A stretch of 64,000 nucleotides of DNA from Agriotes lineatus. Taxonomy: Eukaryota > Arthropoda > Insecta > Coleoptera > Elateridae. Shown here piece after piece: positions 55,526 through 64,000 of the stretch. Position 1 is the first letter of the stretch. Each line of letters starts with the position of its first letter. The notes under the pieces were generated by a model. That model was not told the DNA's origin and made no database searches. It saw only the letters and a program-made list of their open reading frames with translations. The position numbers were made by a program, and so were the translations under genes. Location of the stretch: assembly GCA_940337035.1 (NCBI GenBank), contig CALNHX010001932.1, positions 1 to 64,000 of the forward strand. Reading direction: 5' to 3'.

Positions 55526-56053
55526 TTTTTTAAATTAAATATCCATCCTGTGGATGCAAGAGAGATAACCAACGCCCCATGAGTACCAGAGAGAGAGAGA
55601 GATTTATCAATTTGAAATTCAAAAGGGTCGCTAAATCGAAATTAAAAGGGCAGCCGCGAAAAGTGCGCGCGCAGAAAACCAAGATGGCCGACACCCCGGG
55701 AAGTTTAAATTCAAAAAATTGAACTTAGAAAAAAATATGAAAAATTTCAAATTCAAATATTCGCACGAAAATTGAAAATGGCCGCCGCGTAATTCCGGTA
55801 GCAAATTAAAAATGGCCGCCGCGTAATTTAGTCAGTAGCACATATTAAAATTAAATATCAAACTTCATATGTGATTAATTAGATCAAAACGTGAAAATTA
55901 ATTAGATCAATCCGCAAAAATTAATTAGAGCAATCCGCCAAATTAATTAGGTGAATTTTAATTAGGTCAATTAATTTAATCTGCCACGAATCAATTAAAG
56001 TGGAAGGGATAACTAGCCCCTTTCTACTAGCATACCATCGCCCCTCGTAAAAT

Positions 56054-56723
56054 TTATGCTTTAGTAATTAAATTATCGAGATCACCCATGGTTTTGATTG
56101 TATATTTATGATTGTTTATATTCACGAATATAACACCATCATGTGTCCAAGTATTCTAAAATCCAAAATGTTCACTAGCGTTGTTGAGCAGATTAACACG
56201 GTTTCGAGTTAGGTCCTCCCTGATTTGAATCCTAGTACCCTTTAGTTTTTTCTTGGCGCCAAAGACCATAGAACGGTATCGGTAACTAGCCAGCTTAATA
56301 ATAATGCCGCCAGGTCTATTACCTTGGTTTTGTTTACCAACACGATGGCACCAGTCAATATGGTTTCTGGTGATAGGCAAGTTCAGCTGATTAGTAATGA
56401 CCTGGAGAACTTTATCTTCCACAATTTCACCTGGTTCCTCCTTTATGCCAAAAATTCGGAGACTATTGCGGCGATTATATTGTTCTAATGTATCCAGTTC
56501 CACTTCGAAGTACCTCGTTTTCTTTTTCAAGTCTTGCTAGCTTCACATCCATTGATTTGCATTTTTCTTGGAGCTCGGTTAATTTTTCACTAATTTTGGT
56601 CATGATTTGTGTCGATAATATATCTGACAGTTTTTGTATAAAGGCTTGATCCAACAAGAAACCCTCCACTACTTTTTTGCCTAAAGCAACAATATCTTCC
56701 TTTTGACACTGCGTAAAAACCAT
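56054..56723 (-). pseudogene. Non-LTR retrotransposon ORF1 (coiled coil plus RRM type)
   Basis: ATG at 56723 (MVFTQCQKEDIVALGKKVVE). A coiled-coil region (KISEKLTELQEKCKSMDVKL) leads, across a one-base insertion at about 56508, into LEQYNRRNSLRIFGIKE, WCHRVGKQNQGNRPGGIIIK and KGTRIQIREDLTRNRVNLL, the RRM and C-terminal signature of L1-like ORF1 proteins of insect elements. A second frameshift near 56160 leads to the end at 56054 (TMGDLDNLITKA). It binds element RNA as a trimer in intact copies. The palindromic element inserted 20 bases beyond its stop. Clade not assigned. Confidence 0.78.
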
Positions 56724-57325
56724 TCTGGAACTTGCAATTTATCAAGGTGACCACGAACCAGCAACAATAAAGAGGAGCGAACTACAATACGTCTACATAG
56801 CTGAGCGGTTCATGTGCATGTCCGTTGTTTCCAAGAGCTTTCGGAATATGATTCAGTTCGGCATGGATATAGTATGCAAACAGCACGATGTTAAAAGCGA
56901 ATTTATGACGAAATTTTTTGTATTGGATGATAATGGCAATCAGCACGTAGATAGCGGCCACTGTGAGTGGCTTTGCAATACACAGAATGGCCAAGTTTGT
57001 AGTTGGGTTGTTGAGAAATATGGACATCCAAGAAAGGAAGAGAAGTTAATATTTCGATGTTAATTGATTAGATAACTATGACATGTGCTATATCGTTGTA
57101 AAGAGAATTTTTTAGAGTTTAGAATATGTAATAAAATTGGGTACCTTCTATTTAATATTTTGTATGCATTTGCTACATCTAACACATTTGATGCTCAATT
57201 GTTTTTGTGGCTATGGCGGATAATAGAAAATTAAATGTAGAACAACTTTTCTTCTATAACATTTTGTCATATTTTCAACAATAGCCGAGATATCTACTGT
57301 GACAGCTAAAATCAAACAGACTGTA
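56724..57325. other. Unassigned; 83-codon ORF of unknown meaning
   Basis: An open frame at 56812-57063 (plus) starts MCMSVVSKSFRNMIQF and matches no family I know; the opposite strand is also open and hydrophobic. It may be the 5' leader of the non-LTR element whose ORF1 starts at 56723. No other signals. Confidence 0.4.
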
Positions 57326-57834
57326 TACAGGGTGTCCCAAAAAGAATGGGACACCAATTATTTATAGATTCCTTACCCCATAATAAATCTATTAAACCTA
57401 ATATACCTTAGTACAAAGTTTCATCAGTAAGAAGTTATAGAGCCTTGAAGTTCAATTTTATAATTTTTATTTTTTTGTTAATTTTCACAAATATTGAGAT
57501 TCCGATTTGAGTTTTGCTATACTGAGATGGTATTAAGCCCTAAAAACTCAACTCTGATAGCATTGCCAAACTAATGGACATTTTATTAAAGCTTAGGATG
57601 AGGTATTTTATATAACTGCAAGGCTAAACTTGAATTTAATAGATTGAATGCATTGGTAAAGAGATGCTAATTAATAGCAGCATAATTAATTAAAGAACGG
57701 TTTAAGCAAAGCTCAATCCTCACAATGATCTAAGTTGAATGTGGAATAAAATTTAAAATATGAGGTTTGTGCAAAGTAATCTCTCTCCCCTGTCGTTACT
57801 TCATTCTTGAAGTGTCGTGATCTTACGTTTGTCT

Positions 57835-58330
57835 TCACGTTGTAGAATTAGCAATTTCTCTCCAGTCGTCTCTATCCAACGTGCTCCTTATGTTATCCTG
57901 GAAGGATCTTCCCGTAAACATTTTTACTTGGTCCATCCATCGTTTCGGCGAACGTCCTCTAGGTCGCTTCCCCTTGAATTTTCCCTGGACTACCAGTTTT
58001 TCTAGATTATTATCTTTCTTCCTGCTAATGTGCCCGAAGTATTTGAGAATTTGTTGTTTAACTATCGTTGATAGTCTGTCCTTGATGCTTAGCTCTTCAA
58101 GTATTGAAGCGTTAGTTCTATGCGCAGTCCAGGGAAGCCTCAGCAGTCTTCTCCAGACCCACATCTCAAAGGCATCCAATCTAGCCATGTCTATGGCTTT
58201 CAAGGTCCAGGATTCCGCTGCATACAAAGCGATTGGAAAGACCAGCGTGTGCAAAATAATAGCCGAACTATTAATTACAAAATGGTTTGCAAAGGCAATA
58301 AATTGAAGCGAATAATTCAAGGAAAGTTAA
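57835..58330 (-). pseudogene. Non-LTR RT C-terminal fragment
   Basis: 161 open codons on the minus strand: IALYAAESWTLKAIDMARLD, AFEMWVWRRLLRLPWTAHRT, STIVKQQILKYFGHISRK and GKRPRGRSPKRWMDQVK, the typical C-terminal end of an endonuclease-RT family abundant in insects. The RT catalytic part upstream is absent (5' truncation) and a different family from the 2.3 kb and 63 kb fragments is likely. Confidence 0.82.
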
Positions 58331-61300
58331 ACAGTGAAATATTTGTCAGGGTTGTAAAAGAAAGGTAGGAAAAGCTAGATAAGCTAATAAACGTTGCAAC
58401 GAGCAGCTAAGAAGGCTGAAATTAAGGCATTTGATGGAAAACTGTAAGAATCAACAAGCCAGGGTTATATAAAAATCAAGAAAAGGACACAGCAGATGAA
58501 CTAAAATTGTGTGGAAAATTAGACAAGTGAAATCAAGCGACGCCTTGGTGAAGAAACTACTCCCATAAAATTAGTCAGTGCAGTGACTTATGTGAACAGT
58601 TTAAAGCAAATTAACAAACGTGCAGTGACGCAAATACTTGATTAACTAATTATAAATGTGGACCTTAATATTAGAATAAGTATTTGTAAATAAGTTGTAG
58701 ATTTTAGGCAGTTATATTTATAAGCAAGCCTTTTTGAACTTGATTCACATCCGTTTTTATTTAAGATTAAAACTAGCAATTGTGTTAGATTGTTTTCGAC
58801 CTCTTTCGTTTTGCTCAAAATTACGTTTATTTGTCGCCCGAATTCTTACTGATTACGGCCCTGTACAGTTACATTCAAATTCGTCTTAGCAAGCATTCTT
58901 CGTTCAGTGCACAAAGTGCGTATTTGTTTCGACAATCAAGCGTTGGACGCCTAAATATATCAAATTCTTTATGTTAAGCAGTAACGAAATTCAGGCCTTG
59001 GAGCTTAGTGTTTGCTGTCAAGAAATTGACGCCTGCAGTTCTTGCAAACTGTACTTTGGTAATTCGACCCTTTGAGAATTGCTGTAGCATTAACAAACTC
59101 TTCTAGAACGTTCTTTGTTTAACCTGATTACTGCTCGATAATTAGCTTCTGGAAATAAGGTTTGGGGCAAGCCCTGTTGGTCGAGTAGTGTTTAAATATT
59201 GTTTCAGAAATCTATCCTGCTTTCCGGCCGTCATAGCTTCAATATATTTTCGTAGAACGCGTCGTTATCAGTATGATATTCGAGGACTGTGGAATGTTCA
59301 TTGTAAACTGGGGCCTTCCCCTGGTTCTTGCCAATTCAGCAATTGCATCATCCGTTAAAGCCTTCTTTGTTGTGCTTCAGCCCACGCATTTTATTTCCAG
59401 CTTTGGGACCATTGGAAATAAAGTTTGATAAGCCCTTAGTTAACCGCACATATAGAAATTATGGTTTTGGAGTTCAAAGTTTTCTTCCATTGTACTTCTT
59501 CGCGCGGAATTCGATTTGAAAGGAGAATCTGTACCCAGCATTTGAGTGAGCAAGACGTATGTGAAATTTCGCGCCCCCGACTGTGGCGTGACGCTGCAGT
59601 TGGGGGAGCTTTTGTTAACGCATTAATGAACTTTTGGCTAACTTGTGGTGATTAAGTTGTGAATCCTTTTTGGTTTTTGTGCGAACTTTTCGAGTGCCTT
59701 GGGGCACGTTAATGGCGAGTGCAGTTAAACCCGAATCTTCGAAGTGAACATTAGTTCTTGTGTGTCGTTGAAAATGCGCGGTGGGCAGAGGAAGTGTATT
59801 TAACTCGGACGTTGTTAAATTGGCCGATTTTCGTTTCATACAGTTGGTCTCCTGGGAGACTTGGCACTTTTTGCCGATTCGATTAGAGAAACAATATCTG
59901 ATGAGCCTCAACTAACTTTTTTTTCCTGTTAAGTCGGAAAAAAACCATTGCGTAATGCATATCTGTGTCAACGTCGCGTTTAATTAAAGGAAGGGCCCCC
60001 CGCGCGATATAGTGTTGTTTGATGTCACTTCGTTGATTGACGTTTGCTGCCGATTCTCCTCAATCCCTCGAGTTTCTGCTCCACCTGTTGCCTCTTCTGG
60101 AGAATCCGCTACACCTCTGGCACATTTTGCCAGGCCTCTACGAGGACAACTACATCTGCACTTAAAACTGCATGCTGCAACTATCAGGTAGGCGCCCTGT
60201 ATTGTATCAACTAAATAATTCTGGTGCCTAACTTAATGTGCGATTTTATATTTTATTGTGCGTCAGTGCTTATAAACGTTGCGTACGTCCGCTAGGACTT
60301 ATGATCTGTCTCAGTTAATGTTTACCAGGGGCTTTACTCCTGGCGTCCATTTTATGTCATTTGTTTTGGATCATACTGTGTTTTTTGTGTCTTTGTAACT
60401 AGCCCTTAAGATATATTTTGGTTTTGTGGGGCCCCCTTTCATATTCACGTAGGATACTAAATTTAAATTCACCTTCGGGTGTTTGTGTTAATGTACCGAT
60501 TTGTGTAAACTGTCACTTGTTCCTTTAAATAATAAACCTGTTAAAGTCAGTTCATTCTTTTTATGAATTTTGAAACCCCTTCTGGGTCATTCACTAATCC
60601 AGTGTGGCAAAGGCCAAGTGTAATTAATTTTGTGAAGTTAAAGCATGCTCTTTTGATTAAGCGAGCTCCGACATTTGGGCCAGTCAGTGTTCTTTTGCTA
60701 TTCTTTAGTGACGGTGGCCTTGAAGGTAAGTGATTTAACGACAAGGTCACCCGGCTACTCGGAGGAGGCTTGGTGAACAACAGGCGGAGGTGTTCAGCAA
60801 CGTACTTGGAGGACTTCTACATAGGCTACGTGTATTGTTCTTGGTTCTAGACACGTCAGCCACCCCTAACCAGAACCAAGTGGCGCTCAGGCATTTCTTT
60901 TTCTTTTAAGCAATCCATCAGGGTAAGTGCCGCCGGTTTTTCTTTGAGCTTTCGAACCACGCCTTCCCGACTGAGTTAAGTGCGAGTAACCGGAGCAACA
61001 AAATCTGCTCCAGCACATTAAGATCTGTGTTCTTTTTAGTAAAGCCGGCGAACCCTGTAGTTTGTACCCGTTTTTGAACAATCAATACGACCTATGTCGA
61101 TATGATGAATTAATACCGTAACAATTGTTATGTGACAGTTAGATCCTGAAACGACACCAACTAAAACAATTGGTGCGTATTCAGTCAAATTAAGAATTAT
61201 ACGTTCAGCCCAATTGGAATCTAACCGAGAGATAGAATAAATGCTTTACCGAAATTTGAGCTAGCCATAATAATTGTTAATACTTGCAGATAAATACAAT

Positions 61301-61530
61301 ATCAACAGGGCATATAACCATTTATTTCAACGAGTTAGTAAATTACAACTCCTTTTAATCGTCTTAGAAATAAAACATTTGCGAGGTGATTCCTAATCAT
61401 TTATTTAATTAATTATATTAAATTAAAAGACCATAAACCTTTTTAATACACACTTACTATTATGTACTGTACTAATACGAAAAATATCATAAACTAGACT
61501 TGACTGTAAGGGACACTTTACCTTTCTCTC
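58331..61530. other. Unassigned region, GC-richer in 58.8-61.0 kb
   Basis: 58331-58800 is AT-rich with no feature. 58800-61085 is less AT-rich than its surroundings, carries CCCC/GGGGCC runs and AATAAA near 60530, and resembles long LTR or leader sequence of a retrotransposon, but no partner repeat or coding domain is present in the window. 61086-61530 shows nothing. No ORF here looks real. Confidence 0.35.
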
Positions 61531-62141
61531 AAAACTTTTTTTTAGCTCTAACTTCGTTATCTGTAACTTTTTTTGAAATTTTAAGGTTATTATCTGAAAG
61601 AGTATTAAAATACACAAAAATAATGTACTCTTAGTTCATGAACGTAAAAACAACCGTTTGTCTTAAAATGCCCACCAAAGGTTTTTGGTTGTCATTAAGA
61701 CGTGCAATTATCAAGTAGCCATGATCACAAAAGCAATGGGTAATGATTGTAATCTAGTAAACAACAATAAGAAATCAATTAATGACGATGGGGACATCAG
61801 TTTTTTGTTTTTGTGACATAACGAACCTTTCAGCATTGGAGAATTCGTTATGTAGCGGTATTTTCTTAAACATAATAGAACAAATTCTTTTGCCACTAAT
61901 GTCATTAATTGACTTATCATTGTATTTTACTAGATGACCATTGTTTTTGTGATCAGGGCTACTTGATAATTGCACGTCTTAATGACAACCAAAAACCTTT
62001 GATGGGCATTCTAAGGTAAACGGTTGCTTTTAGGCTTAAGAACTAAGAGTACATTACTTTTGTGCTTTTTAATTCTCTTTCAGATCATAACCTACAATTT
62101 CAGAAAAAGTTACAGATAACGAAATTAGAACTAAAAAAGTT
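61531..62141. repeat. 611 bp fold-back element with about 205 bp arms
   Basis: TAACTTCGTTATCTGTAACT to ..GTTGTCATTAAGACGTGCAA (61531-61740) recurs inverted at 61936-62141 with small differences. The loop (61741-61935) is unique. Target duplication not evident. Confidence 0.82.
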
Positions 62142-62406
62142 CTGAACGATAAGTAAACTGCCTCTTATAGTCAAACATTTTTAATTAGTGCGTACGTAAT
62201 AGTAATTATGTATACTTAAATTCAAATCGATATCGCTACATTTGTGGAAATTAACAAAAAAATAAAATATTAAAAATTTAACTTCTGGGATCCATAACTT
62301 CTTACTGAAGGGACTTTGTACTAAGGTATATTAGGTTTAATCGATTTATTATAACGTAAGAAATCTATGACTAATCGGTGTCCCATTCTTTTTGGGACAC
62401 CCTGTA

Positions 62407-63030
62407 TATTGGCAACAAGTGAAAATGCGAACCCATATCCGCAGCAGAAATGTGTCTAAAGAACTACTCTTCATATACGAAATAAGTAGAATAGAGACGT
62501 TTTTCTGTAAGAGCAGGTAGACTTGCAGGCGTCTCACCATGCTCTAATAATAACTATTGGACTATGGCTATAGAATCCGGAATAGGAACTTTAGTAATGA
62601 GAGAAGTGGCAACAAAGCTCACAAGCAAAACCTCAAGTTCAACGTTTATATTGTATTCAAGTGCAACGAAATAAGCTGACACATACATTGGGGATTTGCC
62701 AGTAAATTTTCTGATGATATTGGTTAGATATCTGTCGAATCAGTAAAGACTAAAGGCATAACCTTAGTAATGTACTCTGTTCGATGCATAGCTATACCGT
62801 AATGTTACGTTTATCAGCTGACAAAATTAAGACACTGTAATTGACAGTTTCGAAACGGATAAGTTTGGCAACGTCTTTAGCAAGCATTTTCACAGAACAT
62901 TTTACCAAACTCTCCTGTGAGAATGATTTTGAGAGTTAGCGAAACGTTCATACTTTTGGTATGATCTTGTTGTTCTTTTACTTCCTTCTTTATATAGGCA
63001 TAACTGACTGTTTTTTTTTCATCCATTTGC
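62407..63030. other. No feature recognised
   Basis: AT-rich sequence without repeat ends, tRNA or coding signal. The 66-codon ORF starting at 62961 is an antisense shadow of the RT relic and not a gene. Confidence 0.5.
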
Positions 63031-63900
63031 CTATACATTTAGTCGTTTGGAAAGTTGTCACTCTGTCGTTTTCGAGGTTTTTCGAACTCCCTTCATCCTA
63101 CTTGTTATTTCTCCTTCGTTATCCTTACAATTCTTTCCTCTGCCATGCGATCAACGTGTGACTTCCATTTTGTCTTTTTATTTAACACCCACTCATTGAT
63201 GTTTTATATGCATGTTGCCTGATGTTCTCACTTCTTTCTCTATCCATTAGTGTTTTTTCGGTTATCCTGTGCACTAGTTTAATTTCTGTTGTCTCTAGTA
63301 TTCTTTTTGTTTTTGATATCTCGAGTCGGATTTCTGCTGTATAATTTAGTATAGGTTTAATTGCTGCCGTCTACATTCGGAATTTGGCTACGATTCTAAT
63401 ATGTTTGTTTCGCCATATTGTGTCATCCAGGTATGTCCCTGCCCTAGTCGTTTTTGCAGCTTGGATTCTTATCTTCGTTTCAACATCCCCGTAGCTAGAT
63501 ATTTTGATTCTCAAATATGTAAATTTCATTTTGTTTGATTTTCCCAGGGACAATCAGCTTTCATCAAATCAGTGTTTTAGAGGTAGTCATGCAGTTTGAT
63601 TTTGCCGTTGGCATTAGCGCCTTAAGCCCTTTTTGTGTTTTGTTAAACTGGTACAGCAGCCTTTAAAGATCATACTCGCTCTCCGTCACTATTACCTTAT
63701 CCGCATAGCACAAAATGTTTTCCAGGTTTCCCAGTCTATAACCTTTCAGTTTGTGTACTTGTTTTATTATTTTATCCATTGTGATGTTAAATAGCATCCT
63801 GATTAAAGAGTATCCCTGCCGGATTCCATTATTTATGGGTATCTGTTCCGTTTATTATGGCTTGAATCTGATTTGTTGAATATATTGTTATGTTATGTAA
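63030..63900 (-). pseudogene. Non-LTR reverse transcriptase fragment
   Basis: Minus strand: NNGIRQGYSLIRMLFNITMD at about 63830, LGNLENILCYADKVIVTESE at about 63725 (YADK replaces YADD), the KFTYLRIKISSYGDVETKI block at 63525 and TIWRNKHIRI near 63400, then a C-terminal WKSHVDRMAEERI near 63160. These are in order but with stops and shifts. The catalytic Asp pair is damaged. The piece runs towards the window end at its 5' side. Belongs to the same broad family as the 2.3 kb relic. Confidence 0.8.
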
Positions 63901-64000
63901 TGTATACACGTTGGGTGACTATTATGTTTTGTTATGCTAGCTCCTCTTCGGCTGCACAATCATTTATTATGTATTTGATGTTTTACTTAAAACTTGCCTT

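Larger units (their letters stand above)
47702..56028. mobile_element. 8.3 kb giant palindromic Polinton-like (Maverick-derived) element
   Basis: Ends AGTAGAAAGGGGC and GCCCCTTTCTACT are perfect inverted repeats, flanked by a perfect 6 bp duplication AGCATA (47696-47701 and 56029-56034). Six-base duplications and AGT-type ends characterise Polintons/Mavericks, which are normally 15-20 kb with polymerase, integrase, ATPase and capsid genes. Here nothing but two arms (47702-51820 and 52291-56028) around a 470 bp centre is present. The arms are about 97 percent identical where compared (for example 49500-49690 versus 54480-54665), and the left arm has about 460 bp (48437-48897) lacking on the right. 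The only gene relics are a Polinton-type ORF spanning centre and right arm, its 3' half in the left arm, and a tRNA-Leu. It must have been mobilised in trans. Confidence 0.8.
52291..56028. repeat. Right arm of the giant palindrome (3.7 kb)
   Basis: Reverse complement of 47702-51820 minus about 460 bp. Features mirror the left arm: gene 3' half (52291-52830), tandem repeats (53340-54480), terminal repeats and the tRNA-like block (55438-55525). No other coding sequence. Confidence 0.88.
57328..62404. mobile_element. 5.08 kb interval bounded by 185 bp inverted termini
   Basis: CAGGGTGTCCCAAAAAGAAT at 57328 and its reverse complement ending at 62404 continue for about 185 bp each with about 85 percent identity; TA flanks both (57326-57327, 62405-62406). 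This may be one non-autonomous DNA transposon or two single-ended copies facing each other. No transposase is found inside; contents are an RT fragment, an unassigned region and a fold-back element. Confidence 0.5.

Noticed and set aside
1..64000. CRISPR arrays or bacterial operons
   Set aside because: No regularly spaced short repeats with unique spacers and no prokaryotic gene organisation; the introns and retroelements are eukaryotic.

Overview
This is eukaryotic, almost certainly insect, nuclear DNA. The evidence is one intron-containing Ly6/three-finger gene, errantivirus-type, Ty3/gypsy and Penelope-like elements, Jockey/CR1-like non-LTR retrotransposons, short TA-flanked and hAT-like elements, and an AT-rich background. 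A beetle is my guess from element style only. The window is a graveyard of nested transposons with very little host coding sequence.

Layout: 1-5.8 kb holds Penelope-like (PLE) and non-LTR RT debris and a 1.46 kb inverted-repeat element. A Jockey-like ORF1 fragment (5837-6985) is cut by a near-intact Ty3/gypsy element, Gypsy-A (6986-16845), which has gag, pol and 1.7-1.8 kb LTRs. A non-LTR RT fragment (16846-19111) follows and carries a 468 bp TA-flanked MITE. A host-type Ly6/GPI protein gene with three coding exons lies at 19477-21015. Two minus-strand genes of the YqaJ-nuclease family follow: one broken by a hAT MITE (22.8-24.1 kb) and one better preserved with a SWIM zinc finger (25.4-27.4 kb). 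A decayed env-carrying errantivirus occupies 27780-35238 on the minus strand. A gypsy element with 100 bp LTRs (36242-41244) has a mariner in its 5' LTR. Region 35.8-47.7 kb also contains palindromes, a 5S rRNA-derived SINE pair, a Jockey RT fragment and two PLE fragments.

The most unusual object is at 47702-56028: an 8.3 kb, almost entirely palindromic element with AGT...ACT ends and a perfect 6 bp target duplication (AGCATA). It has arms of 4.1 and 3.7 kb around a 470 bp centre. The centre holds a complete intronless tRNA-Leu(CAA) gene and the start of a gene resembling a Polinton/Maverick (adintovirus-type) protein, whose 3' half is duplicated in both arms. I read it as a rearranged fold-back derivative of one Polinton end that still transposed.

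From 56 to 64 kb there is a non-LTR ORF1, two further RT fragments, a pair of 185 bp inverted termini 5.08 kb apart, a 0.6 kb fold-back element and unassigned sequence. The pieces do not form a pathway; the logic of the window is successive insertion. Several insertions (hAT, mariner, TA-MITE, Polinton) can be ordered because removing them with one target copy restores the interrupted sequence.
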